64,000 nt of DNA from TMED14 sp963925545 (GTDB lineage: Bacteria; Bacteroidota; Bacteroidia; Flavobacteriales; Schleiferiaceae), in NCBI GenBank assembly GCA_963925545.1, contig CAWUSA010000006.1:62001-126000 (forward strand). Direction: 5' to 3'. This document shows, piece by piece, positions 52,016 to 59,866 of the stretch. Position 1 is the stretch's first letter. Each line of letters starts with the position of its first letter. Below the pieces are notes generated by a model. That model ran no database searches and had not been told where the DNA came from. It was given only the letters and a program-made list of their open reading frames with translations. The position numbers were made by a program, and so were the translations under genes.

Positions 52016-53214
52016 AAGGAATCGCCTATAGCCTGATACAGGAGATACTTTGGCCTGATATCCTGTCGGTAATGTTGGTAGGCAGGGTCTTCGGCCCATG
52101 ACTGGTAAATGTTTGACAATTCCACACCGGACCGCAGCAGTTGACGGAGGTTGTCTGAGCCATAGCGCAAGGCTAAACTCTGGCCTGACTGAAGGAAGAA
52201 ATCATCCACCAACCCAACAGACACTGCCTGTTGGTATGCTTGGAGCATAGGCTGTAAATCGATCAAGCCTTTAGGGTTGACCTCTCGCAAATTCACCCCC
52301 TGACAAAGGACACCTTCATGCTTGGGGTATTTGGATGCCGTGCATGACACCGGCTTGAAGCTGAAAGTCCCCATGGGAAACCACGGTGCACCATAACAAG
52401 TGAAGGGTTGATTGCTTCCCCGCCCCACTGACACGGTGGTGCCTTCAAAGAAACAGAGACTTGGGTACCATGTGATGGCATGATCGTCAGGCAAATTGGG
52501 CGATGGCGCTATGTCAGGGTAGATAGGCTCTCGGTGGTAGCCTTTGATCTCAAGCACCTCCAGATTCAAGGCTTCTGCATTAGCTATCCACCCCTCCCCT
52601 TTAACCATCAAGGCATATTCCCCGATGGTCATGCCATAGATCACTGGCACAGGATGCATGCCAATGAAGCTTTGATAATCGTTGGAGAGCATGGGGCCAT
52701 CAACGGCATAGGCAAAGGGATTTGGCCTATCTAATACCATCATCTTGACACCATTTTCTGCGCAGGCTTCCATGACATAGGTCAATGTCGATATGTAGGT
52801 GTAGAAACGAAGACCCAAGTCCTGCAAGTCAAACAGCAGCACATCCACGCCCTTTAAGTCTTCTGATGTGGGCTTTTTATGGCTACCATAGAGGGATATG
52901 ATAGGGATGCCTTTATCTGTTTTGCTATCAGACACATGCTCTCCATCGGACACTTTCGATGCAAAACCATGCTCTGGTGACATGACCTTGACAACCTGCT
53001 GGTCTGCCAATTGATCCAGAATAAACACACCTTCAGACACCGAGGCAGCATGCGCAACCACTGCAATGCGTTGGCCTTTGAGTTTGTTCAGTGGCAGGTC
53101 CCTTGTCAGAGATACTGTCGATTGGGACAGGCATGGCAGGCTGCACAGGAACAGGAGCAAAAAAAGCCACGAACTGGACTTACCTTTACCTTTCACCGAA
53201 TGTCTTTCTTTCAT
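52009..53214 (-). CDS. DUF1343 exo-beta-N-acetylmuramidase (NamZ-like)
   Basis: The family was characterised as exo-beta-N-acetylmuramidase (NamZ/YbbC), releasing MurNAc from peptidoglycan fragments. The protein has a signal peptide (SSSWLFLLLFLCSLPC), then the DUF1343 fold: SPEHGF near 75, SLYGSHKKP, DVLLFDLQDLGLRFYTYI (family core) and LDRPNPFAYAVDGP. ATG 53214 yields the signal peptide; the reading to 53355 runs into the divergent permease gene and is rejected. The start codon overlaps the opposite-strand start codon of the permease (CATG). Confidence 0.88.
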   Translation of the reverse strand: MKERHSVKGKGKSSSWLFLLLFLCSLPCLSQSTVSLTRDLPLNKLKGQRIAVVAHAASVSEGVFILDQLADQQVVKVMSPEHGFASKVSDGEHVSDSKTDKGIPIISLYGSHKKPTSEDLKGVDVLLFDLQDLGLRFYTYISTLTYVMEACAENGVKMMVLDRPNPFAYAVDGPMLSNDYQSFIGMHPVPVIYGMTIGEYALMVKGEGWIANAEALNLEVLEIKGYHREPIYPDIAPSPNLPDDHAITWYPSLCFFEGTTVSVGRGSNQPFTCYGAPWFPMGTFSFKPVSCTASKYPKHEGVLCQGVNLREVNPKGLIDLQPMLQAYQQAVSVGLVDDFFLQSGQSLALRYGSDNLRQLLRSGVELSNIYQSWAEDPAYQHYRQDIRPKYLLYQAIGDSFK

Positions 53215-54415
53215 GGGGCCAAAATGGCACTTTTTTTCTATTTGGCTAGGCTGGCGATGGGGAAAAACTAATGATCGCCATCGGGCCAGCACTTTAACCA
53301 CTGTGGTGATTGCTGCAGGCATGGCCGTATTGATGATTGGCCTTTCTACTGGCAAGGGCCTACAGGAGGCGATTCATCAACGCATCACGGCGCTTCAGGG
53401 CGATGCACAGATTCGCAGTTACCATCAGCCCAACGCTTTTGAGTCAACGGCCTTTGATTGGACTACCTCCAAGCGAGCCATCCCTCCTGACATCAAACCT
53501 ATTGCCATGTCCTGGAAGCAAGGCATCGTCGCCTTCGAAGGCAGCATGCAGGGTGCTCAGTGCATTGGCTACAGTCAATGGCCTCAATGGCTCAATCAGG
53601 GATTAACGCAAGGCAGCCTTCCTGAAAGTGCGGATTACATGGAGGTTTTAATTTCTGAAGACATGGCCAGGAAGCTGAACCTGGAAGTGAACGATGAGTT
53701 GCAACTGTACTTTCAACGCGAGGGCGCACAACGACCTATCATGCGTTACGCCACGCTATCCGGTCTTTTCAACACCCACATGCAAGAGTGGGATGGTCAA
53801 TGGCTCATCACCCATCTTTCTCACATGCAGTTGATTCAACAGCTGGACAGCCATCAGGTGGGTGGCCTGATTTTGCATGGAGAGCAAGTGCAAACGGAGC
53901 AAGCCATGGCGAGCATCCGAGGACTTTTACCGATGAACTTAGATTTGTATCAACCTCAGCAAGACTACCCTCAGCTTTACCAATGGCTGGAACTTTTTGA
54001 CACCAACACGGCCGTTTTAGCAAGCATCCTTATCATCATTGCAGCCTTCAATGCTGCCGTGGTGGTTTTTGTTTTGGTGGTCGCCAGGGCTAAGCATATT
54101 GCTATTCTTCGAACCATGGGCATGTCTGCAAGGCAAATCAATTGGGCCTTTGTGGGTCATTTGGGGCGTGATGTGGCCAAAGGATTGCTATGGGGAAACC
54201 TCATTGGCCTGGGGCTGCTTTATGCCCAATTTCAATTTCAAATCCTTGAACTTGACCCTGTCACGTATTATGTTGATCATGTGCCTGTTGCCTGGGACTG
54301 GTGGAGCTTCCTCATGGCCAATCTGCTGGTTTTCACGACAGTCACAGTAACAGCGTGGTTACCAAGCAGGATACTTGCAAAAATTCGTCCAGCAGATGTA
54401 TTGAGAATGTCCTAA
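53213..54415 (+). CDS. ABC-transporter permease of LolC/E-FtsX type
   Basis: The 400-residue protein has an N-terminal membrane helix (about 28-48: VVIAAGMAVLMIGLSTG), a large periplasmic MacB-type domain (about 60-260) and three C-terminal helices (about 265-390, ending SRILAKIRPADVLRMS). The FtsX/LolE pattern GLSTGKGLQEAIH and VARAKHIAILRTMGMSARQ is clear. It probably works with a separate ATPase in lipoprotein release or envelope transport. The start at 53213 overlaps the divergent NamZ-like gene's start by 2 nt; a longer reading to 53066 runs through that gene. Confidence 0.86.
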   Translation: MGPKWHFFSIWLGWRWGKTNDRHRASTLTTVVIAAGMAVLMIGLSTGKGLQEAIHQRITALQGDAQIRSYHQPNAFESTAFDWTTSKRAIPPDIKPIAMSWKQGIVAFEGSMQGAQCIGYSQWPQWLNQGLTQGSLPESADYMEVLISEDMARKLNLEVNDELQLYFQREGAQRPIMRYATLSGLFNTHMQEWDGQWLITHLSHMQLIQQLDSHQVGGLILHGEQVQTEQAMASIRGLLPMNLDLYQPQQDYPQLYQWLELFDTNTAVLASILIIIAAFNAAVVVFVLVVARAKHIAILRTMGMSARQINWAFVGHLGRDVAKGLLWGNLIGLGLLYAQFQFQILELDPVTYYVDHVPVAWDWWSFLMANLLVFTTVTVTAWLPSRILAKIRPADVLRMS

Positions 54416-54429
54416 GGCATGTATATTTG
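54401..54429 (+). promoter_or_regulatory. tRNA-Asp promoter (TTG - 18 nt - TATATTTG)
   Basis: A TTG at 54401-54403 and an exact TAnnTTTG at 54422-54429 lie 40 nt before the tRNA. The -33 part lies inside the permease's last codons. Confidence 0.6.
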
Positions 54430-54469
54430 CAGCCTCTTTGGAGCAAATGTCTTTTAGACGCTTCAATCA

Positions 54470-54543
54470 GGTGTGGTAGTTCAGTTGGTTAGAATATCGG
54501 CCTGTCACGCCGGGGGTCGCGGGTTCGAGTCCCGTCCACACCG
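54470..54543 (+). tRNA. tRNA-Asp (GTC)
   Basis: The 74-nt cloverleaf has acceptor GGTGTGG/CCACACC, anticodon loop CTGTCAC (anticodon GTC), T-arm with TTCGAGT, and discriminator G. CCA is not encoded. Confidence 0.97.
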
Positions 54544-54573
54544 CTAAAAAGCCTGCAATTTGCAGGCTTTTTT
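54544..54573 (+). terminator. Intrinsic terminator after tRNA-Asp
   Basis: The 7-bp stem GCCTGCA/TGCAGGC (54551-54557 / 54561-54567) is followed by six T and preceded by an A-run. Confidence 0.9.
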
Positions 54574-54762
54574 GTTGCCCGAAAATATAAAAACGCAGGT
54601 CCAATGCCAGGGGCTAACGGTCTCCCAAACACCATAGCTGGACGATCCATGCTTGCAGGGGCGAGTGGCATCGATCATGGATAGGCCATCGCAAAGTCGC
54701 GTAGGCTTTCAAGTATTAACTAGCACAAGGGTTAAAAGAAGCAATAGCCTTTAAATTTTGAC

Positions 54763-54770
54763 TAATTTTC
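54763..54770 (+). promoter_or_regulatory. -7-like box of the 64-aa gene (TAATTTTC)
   Basis: It has one mismatch to TAnnTTTG and lies 3 nt before ATG 54774. Confidence 0.35.
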
Positions 54771-54773
54771 AGC

Positions 54774-54968
54774 ATGAAAAACAAACACTTCCTTGGTCTG
54801 GTATTTCTCGGGCTTGGCCTATTCACTGTCAGTGCTACCATGAAAGTCTTGCATTTGCAGGGTGCTGCTTGGCTGCTAATATTTGCTGACGCCTTGCTTG
54901 CGCTTGGCCTCATTGGCCTTGCGTTCAAATCATGGTCGAGCTCCGACCGAACCTGGCTAAACCGCTAA
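54774..54968 (+). CDS. Small two-helix membrane protein (GldL-N-terminus-like)
   Basis: The 64-residue protein has two hydrophobic helices, FLGLVFLGLGLFTVSA and AAWLLIFADALLALGLIGLA, joined by MKVLHLQG. The pattern K-x2-H-x2-G between two helices recalls the transmembrane region of the gliding/T9SS motor protein GldL and of small GldL-related proteins in Bacteroidota. It is too short to be GldL itself. The C-terminus is polar. It stands between tRNA-Asp and trxA, with its own candidate -7 box. Function is unknown. Confidence 0.6.
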   Translation: MKNKHFLGLVFLGLGLFTVSATMKVLHLQGAAWLLIFADALLALGLIGLAFKSWSSSDRTWLNR

Positions 54969-55036
54969 CATATCATTGTTGACAATTGCCGATTGATGGC
55001 GGCTATGTTCATCGCGTCATTCTAGTTACCCCCCCC

Positions 55037-55044
55037 TACCTTTG
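55037..55044 (+). promoter_or_regulatory. -7 box of the trxA-heptose unit (TACCTTTG)
   Basis: An exact TAnnTTTG directly after a run of C lies 35 nt before ATG 55080. Confidence 0.5.
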
Positions 55045-55079
55045 TCTCTCAGTAAATATCAACTCAATACCCTCTTACC

Positions 55080-55397
55080 ATGGCACTCGAAATCACAGAA
55101 AGCAACTTCGAAGAACTCGTAATTAAGTCAGACAAGCCCGTCCTCGTGGACTTTTGGGCAGAATGGTGTGGACCATGCCGCATGGTAGGCCCCATCGTTG
55201 ATGAACTATCCAATGATTTCGATGGGCGAGCTGTTGTAGGTAAGGTCAATGTTGATGCAGAAGGTGGCATATCTATGAAGTATGGCATTCGGAACATTCC
55301 TACCCTGTTAATTTTCAAGGACGGAGAGATCGTTGACAAGCAAGTTGGCGTGGCACCAAAGCAAGTGCTTGCTGACAAGCTTGAGGCACTCATTTAA
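55080..55397 (+). CDS. trxA: Thioredoxin
   Basis: TrxA reduces protein disulfides and serves ribonucleotide reductase and methionine sulfoxide reductases such as MsrB in this window. It has 105 residues, the active site WCGPC in VDFWAEWCGPCRM, and the cis-Pro region RNIPTLLIFKDGE. There is no signal peptide. The stop TAA is immediately followed by the GTG start of the heptose nucleotidyltransferase fusion, so it shares an mRNA with the heptose genes. Confidence 0.97.
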   Translation: MALEITESNFEELVIKSDKPVLVDFWAEWCGPCRMVGPIVDELSNDFDGRAVVGKVNVDAEGGISMKYGIRNIPTLLIFKDGEIVDKQVGVAPKQVLADKLEALI

Positions 55398-56687
55398 GTG
55401 ACTTCAACAGCCGTTGTTCTTGCTGGCGGCAAAGGGACCCGTCTACACGACGCCTTCCCCGGCATCGCTAAAGCCATGGTTCCCGTGGCCGGCAAACCTG
55501 TATTGGAACATCTGGTAACAACCTATAGCGCCCAAGGAATTGGGCGCTTTATTTTTGCTGTCGGTCACTTGAGTGAGCAGATCACCGGGTACTTTGGCGA
55601 TGGGTCAGCATGGGGTGTTGAAATCACTTACATCCATGAGCCTGAGCCACTTGGAACAGCTGGGGCTTTACACCTCATGGGTCTTACTGAAGCCTTTTGG
55701 GTCTTTTATGGTGACACCATCAGTGACATAAACTTGAATCGCATGCATGCCTTTCATCAGGCCATGTCAGCTGATGCAACCCTGCTTGTTCACCCCAATG
55801 ACCACCCTTACGACAGCGACTTGGTTGCCTGCAGCCTGGATGGCAAAGTCACCGCAGTGCATGGCAAACCCCATGCCTCTGACTTGGAAGTTCGCAACCT
55901 GGTCAACGCCGCACTTTACCTGATGGAACCTTCGGTGCTTTCTCACATACCGCAAGGCATTGCGTCTGATTTTGGTCGTGACCTATTTCCTTTGTGGGCA
56001 CGGCGTTTGAACCTTGCTGCTTACTCAAGCCCTGAGTACATCAAGGACATGGGGAAACTTGAGCGCCATGAACAAGTCCAAGCTGACATCGAGAATGGCT
56101 TGGTGGCCTCTCGCAACCTCGCATTGGCCCAACGGGCCATCTTCCTGGATCGGGATGGCGTAATCAACATTGACAGTGACTTGATCAAACACCCCGATGA
56201 AATGGTTCTCTACCCTGATGCAACAAAATCCATACAAGCCTTGCATTCAGCAGGTTTTGTGGTCGTGGTTGTCACCAATCAAAGCGTGGTGGCTAGAGGC
56301 CTTACCGACCTCAAGGGCATTGAAGCCATACATGCTAGAATGGAGCGTTTACTCGCTGAAGAAGGTGCCTTTGTTGACCAGATTTCTTTCTGCCCTCACC
56401 ATCCTGACAAAGGGTTCCCAGAAGAAGTCACGGCTTTCAAAGTTGAGTGCCATTGCCGCAAACCCAAGCCTGGCATGTTGCTCGATGCGGCATCACGCTT
56501 CAACATCGACTGCAGCAACAGCTGGATGGTTGGCGACTCAGAAAGAGACATCCTTGCCGGACAAGCTGCTGGCTGCCGAACCATTCGGGTGAAAACTGGG
56601 CATGGACTGAAACCATCGACGGTGGTTCCCGATGCCTATGTAGCAGGTATTTGGGAGGCAACGACGCATATATTGGCAGCCAAATAA
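55398..56687 (+). CDS. HddC-GmhB fusion: heptose-1-P guanylyltransferase plus heptose-1,7-bisphosphate phosphatase
   Basis: Residues 1-230 are a nucleotidyltransferase (VVLAGGKGTRL, then GTAGALHLM and VFYGDTISDIN) of the HddC type. Residues ~245-429 are a GmhB-type HAD phosphatase: nucleophile motif FLDRDGVIN, VTNQSVVARG, the zinc loop with CPHHPDKG and ECHCRKPKPGML, and VGDSERDI. Together these would dephosphorylate D,D-heptose-1,7-bisphosphate and transfer GMP to the product. GTG at 55398 follows the trxA stop with no gap. Nucleotide specificity (GDP rather than ADP) is inferred from the HddA kinase next door. Confidence 0.85.
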   Translation: MTSTAVVLAGGKGTRLHDAFPGIAKAMVPVAGKPVLEHLVTTYSAQGIGRFIFAVGHLSEQITGYFGDGSAWGVEITYIHEPEPLGTAGALHLMGLTEAFWVFYGDTISDINLNRMHAFHQAMSADATLLVHPNDHPYDSDLVACSLDGKVTAVHGKPHASDLEVRNLVNAALYLMEPSVLSHIPQGIASDFGRDLFPLWARRLNLAAYSSPEYIKDMGKLERHEQVQADIENGLVASRNLALAQRAIFLDRDGVINIDSDLIKHPDEMVLYPDATKSIQALHSAGFVVVVVTNQSVVARGLTDLKGIEAIHARMERLLAEEGAFVDQISFCPHHPDKGFPEEVTAFKVECHCRKPKPGMLLDAASRFNIDCSNSWMVGDSERDILAGQAAGCRTIRVKTGHGLKPSTVVPDAYVAGIWEATTHILAAK

Positions 56688-56717
56688 TTGGCGAAAAAGA
56701 CCGACATTCGCTCTGCC

Positions 56718-57710
56718 ATGATTATCACGCGAACCCCATTTAGAATCTCCTTCATTGGAGGAGGCAGTGACCTCCCGTCCTTTTACCGTGAGCATGGTGG
56801 CGCCGTGATCTCTACAAGCATCAACAAGTACATGTACATCTCGAGTCATGACTACTTTAATGGCGATGAAATCCGGACCAAATACTCCAAGACAGAGACG
56901 GTTAAGGCTATTGACGATCTCAACCACCCCATCCTTCGTTCCATCATGCAGCGATTGCAGGTATCAACAGGCCTTGAAGTCAGCTCCATCGCAGATGTGC
57001 CTTCCGGCACAGGCATGGGATCCAGCTCAAGCTTCACCGTTAGCACCTTGCACAACCTGATGGCAAGATTGGGTCGTGCAGATGAAGCCACGGCCTCTTG
57101 GTTAGGTAAAACCGCTTGCGATGTAGAGCTTGGTGACCTGAAGGAGCCCATTGGCAAACAAGACCAGTACGCTGCAGCCTATGGTGGACTGAATATCATC
57201 ACCTTTCAACGCAACGATGACGTCGACGTCACAACCCTTGGTCTGAATGATCAGGGGATGTCTGCGTTCTCAAGCCACATCAAACTCTATTACCTAGGCA
57301 ATCAGCGAAGTGCGTCACGCATCCTTGCAGAACAGAACAACAACAATGCCCTGGCAGACAAGCAAGCTGCATTGCAAGCCATGGTCAGCATGGTGCCAAC
57401 CTTTGCACAGTCACTGACAGATGGGCAATTTGCTTTTTCTGGCAAGCTTCTGAATGACAACTGGGCTTTGAAACAAAGCTTGGCATCTGGCATCAGCAAC
57501 CCCATGATCAGCCAGGCTTACCAAGCAGGCATCTCAGCTGGTGCCTATGGCGGCAAACTTCTCGGTGCAGGAGGTGGCGGGTTCATGCTGTTCCTGGCGT
57601 CACCCGACAAGCACAAGGCATTGGATGCGGCACTGTCCAATTTACGCCCCTTCCCTGTTGACTTAACCAGCGAAGGATCTACCGTGATTCATCAGGATGA
57701 AACAACCTAA
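56718..57710 (+). CDS. hddA: D-glycero-alpha-D-manno-heptose-7-phosphate kinase (HddA)
   Basis: This GHMP-family kinase makes D-glycero-alpha-D-manno-heptose-1,7-bisphosphate. The 330-residue protein begins MIITRTPFRISFIGGGSDLP, the HddA start. It has the ATP loop DVPSGTGMGSSSSF and the C-terminal GHMP motif GAYGGKLLGAGGGGFMLFL. ATG 56718 is preferred over a TTG at 56688 directly after the fusion gene's stop, because it gives the family N-terminus. It is followed by gmhA with a 14-nt overlap. Confidence 0.9.
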   Translation: MIITRTPFRISFIGGGSDLPSFYREHGGAVISTSINKYMYISSHDYFNGDEIRTKYSKTETVKAIDDLNHPILRSIMQRLQVSTGLEVSSIADVPSGTGMGSSSSFTVSTLHNLMARLGRADEATASWLGKTACDVELGDLKEPIGKQDQYAAAYGGLNIITFQRNDDVDVTTLGLNDQGMSAFSSHIKLYYLGNQRSASRILAEQNNNNALADKQAALQAMVSMVPTFAQSLTDGQFAFSGKLLNDNWALKQSLASGISNPMISQAYQAGISAGAYGGKLLGAGGGGFMLFLASPDKHKALDAALSNLRPFPVDLTSEGSTVIHQDETT

Positions 57711-58323
57711 CTTGCTGGCTATGACCGCAACAAATTACCGACAACTACTCATTGAGACCTTGGAGGCATTGGACCTTCAAAGCGTCGCTGCCATGGAAGA
57801 TGCCTTTGCACTAGCGCATCAATCAGGCAATCGCATTTTCACCATGGGCAACGGCGGGTCTGGCGCTAGTGCCTCCCACGCAGCTGGTGATTTCATCAAA
57901 GGCGCCTCCTACGGTTTGGATCAACGATTCAAAATGATTTGCCTCAATGACAACCTACCCTCCATGATGGCTATCGCCAACGACATTGGATGGGATGACA
58001 TTTTTGTAGAGCCCCTTAAGAATTACGTGGAACCCGGTGATCTCGTGATTGGCATTTCTGGCTCAGGCAACTCACGCAATGTGCTGAAAGCGATTGCATA
58101 CGCACAATCTATTGGCGCTGTAACCATAGGCATGACAGGGTTTTCAGGCGGAAAGCTTAAATCCATGGTTGACATCTCTGTTCACTCACCCGCTGATGAC
58201 ATGGAGGTAGCAGAAGACGTGCACATGGCCGTATTCAACATGGTAAAAAAAGGCATGATGTCACGATTGATGGGTGACAACCCCAGCATGGGAAGCACCT
58301 ACGACGATCGCGTCAAGGGCTGA
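57697..58323 (+). CDS. gmhA: Sedoheptulose-7-phosphate isomerase (GmhA-like SIS protein)
   Basis: GmhA converts sedoheptulose-7-phosphate to D-glycero-D-manno-heptose-7-phosphate, the first step of the pathway. The 208-residue SIS-domain protein has the phosphate-binding MGNGGSGASASHAAGDFIKG, the serine-rich loop IGISGSGNSRNVL, and the late VAEDVHMAVFN segment with the active-site Glu/His. The first ATG (57697) overlaps hddA by 14 nt; ATG 57721 is possible. With the two preceding genes, all four activities for GDP-D,D-heptose are covered. Confidence 0.92.
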   Translation: MKQPNLLAMTATNYRQLLIETLEALDLQSVAAMEDAFALAHQSGNRIFTMGNGGSGASASHAAGDFIKGASYGLDQRFKMICLNDNLPSMMAIANDIGWDDIFVEPLKNYVEPGDLVIGISGSGNSRNVLKAIAYAQSIGAVTIGMTGFSGGKLKSMVDISVHSPADDMEVAEDVHMAVFNMVKKGMMSRLMGDNPSMGSTYDDRVKG

Positions 58324-58361
58324 CATTCGCTTCTGGTAAACTTGGGTTTTTTCTAATGAAC

Positions 58362-58925
58362 CTACTTGCTCTTTCTCAGGTACTGTGTTAAAAGCACAAT
58401 TTCCTGACCATCAATGCGTCCAATCACCTGTTCGGTGTTATCCAACACCAATCGGATATTTTTCACCACATCCCCTTTTTTTACAGCAACATTGCTACCC
58501 TTGACATCCAAGGTCTTGATCAGCACCAAGTTGTCACCTTGGCATATTTCACTCCCGTTGCTATCTAAGTGCTTGGGTCCAGGTAAATCGGAAGCAGACG
58601 TCGCCCATTCCATGGCGGACTCCTCCAAATAGATCATGTCCAACAAATCTTGAGGCCATCCTAAGTCACGCATGCGATCCAGCATGCGCCATGCAATGAC
58701 CTTTACCGCATCCACCTCAGACCACATGCTGTCATTGAGGCTTCGCCAATGGTTGGGGTCAATTTCAGCCTCACCCTTGAGTTGGTCCATGCACGTCTTA
58801 CACATGGCAAGGGCATGCGTGGGGTTATCGTCTGACCTTGGGGGGACGACATAGGTAGAGACAGCCGATTGGCTGGCACAAAGCTCGCATGCCTGATTGG
58901 CACGTTCCATCACATCTTGATTCAT
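58362..58925 (-). CDS. PhnA-domain protein
   Basis: The 187-residue protein has an N-terminal zinc-ribbon-like Cys cluster (CELCAS, then CKTCMDQ) and a PhnA C-terminal domain (GDNLVLIKTLDVKGSN, then VAVKKGDVVKNIRLV). PhnA proteins were named after phosphonate genes but are not needed for C-P lyase; the role is unresolved. The start overlaps the NMO-like stop by 4 nt (ATGA), so it is the last gene of the dnaE-led run. Confidence 0.88.
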   Translation of the reverse strand: MNQDVMERANQACELCASQSAVSTYVVPPRSDDNPTHALAMCKTCMDQLKGEAEIDPNHWRSLNDSMWSEVDAVKVIAWRMLDRMRDLGWPQDLLDMIYLEESAMEWATSASDLPGPKHLDSNGSEICQGDNLVLIKTLDVKGSNVAVKKGDVVKNIRLVLDNTEQVIGRIDGQEIVLLTQYLRKSK

Positions 58926-59863
58926 GGTTGGGGTAAATTATTCAAGGTTTCTTTGTAAGCCTTCATCATCTGATCAATGATTTGCTTGGCAGGTAAGATC
59001 TCCTTAAAAAGACCGCTTACCTGACCTATTTCTAATTCACCTTCATTCAAGTCGCCTTCAAACATGCCCTTTTTTGCTCGACCACGTCCAAGGAGCTCTT
59101 GCAGAGTCTCCTTGCTTGCCCCCTCATCATAGGCCTGGTTAAGGGATTGGTAGAATGGGTTATTTAGCAGTCGAACTGGCGTCAACTCCTTCAGTGTTAG
59201 CTTGGTGTCGCCTTCATTGGCCGCACAGACCGCTGTTTTGAATGCCTCATGCGCCGATGATTCCTCACTAGCAACAAAGCGTGAACCGACCTGAACACCC
59301 TGCGCACCCAAAGCCATGGACGCAGCCATGGATCGGCCATCAGCAATGCCACCTGCAGCAACAACAGGAATAGAAACTGCATCAACAACCGCAGGAACCA
59401 AAACCATGGTGGTGGTCTCATCCCTTCCATTGTGTCCACCCGCTTCAAAGCCTTCAGCAATGACCGCATCCACACCAGCAGCCTCTGCCTTTTTAGCAAA
59501 AGCCGTTGAGCTCACCACGTGCATAACCAGGATGCCATGGTCCTTGAGTTGTTGGGTGTGTTTCCTAGGGCTACCTGCACTGGTGATCACCACAGGGACT
59601 CGGTGCTTGATGCACGTTGCTAAATGCGCGTCAATATCAGGGTAAAGCAAGGGAATGTTGACGGCAAAAGGCTTGCTAGTCGACGCTTTCAATCGCGTGA
59701 TGTGCTGATCCAGCACATCGGGATACATGCTGCCTGCGCCAATGGTTCCCAACCCTCCAGCCTCACTGACTGCGGCCGCCAATCTCCAACCTGAGCACCA
59801 AAGCATCCCAGCTTGAATGATGGGGTAGTCAATGCCGCAAAGGGATGTGATGGCCGTTTTCAT
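58922..59863 (-). CDS. Nitronate monooxygenase / FabK-like flavoprotein
   Basis: The 313-residue FMN-dependent TIM barrel is of the NMO/2-nitropropane dioxygenase family. The N-terminus reads YPIIQAGMLWCSG. The motif AEGFEAGGHNGRDE carries the catalytic His, and VAAGGIADGRSM and GAQGVQVGSRFVASEES bind FMN phosphate. Related enzymes are nitronate monooxygenases (detoxifying propionate-3-nitronate) or enoyl-ACP reductase FabK. The GFEAGGHNG type suggests the former without excluding the latter. It starts 3 nt after the S8 protease stop. Confidence 0.88.
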   Translation of the reverse strand: MKTAITSLCGIDYPIIQAGMLWCSGWRLAAAVSEAGGLGTIGAGSMYPDVLDQHITRLKASTSKPFAVNIPLLYPDIDAHLATCIKHRVPVVITSAGSPRKHTQQLKDHGILVMHVVSSTAFAKKAEAAGVDAVIAEGFEAGGHNGRDETTTMVLVPAVVDAVSIPVVAAGGIADGRSMAASMALGAQGVQVGSRFVASEESSAHEAFKTAVCAANEGDTKLTLKELTPVRLLNNPFYQSLNQAYDEGASKETLQELLGRGRAKKGMFEGDLNEGELEIGQVSGLFKEILPAKQIIDQMMKAYKETLNNLPQP

Positions 59864-59866
59864 GAC

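Noticed and set aside
53066..53212. Upstream extension of the FtsX-like permease (and the reverse for the NamZ-like protein to 53355)
   Set aside because: Each extension reads through the opposite gene in a non-family sequence; the inner ATGs give a normal permease N-terminus and a signal peptide.
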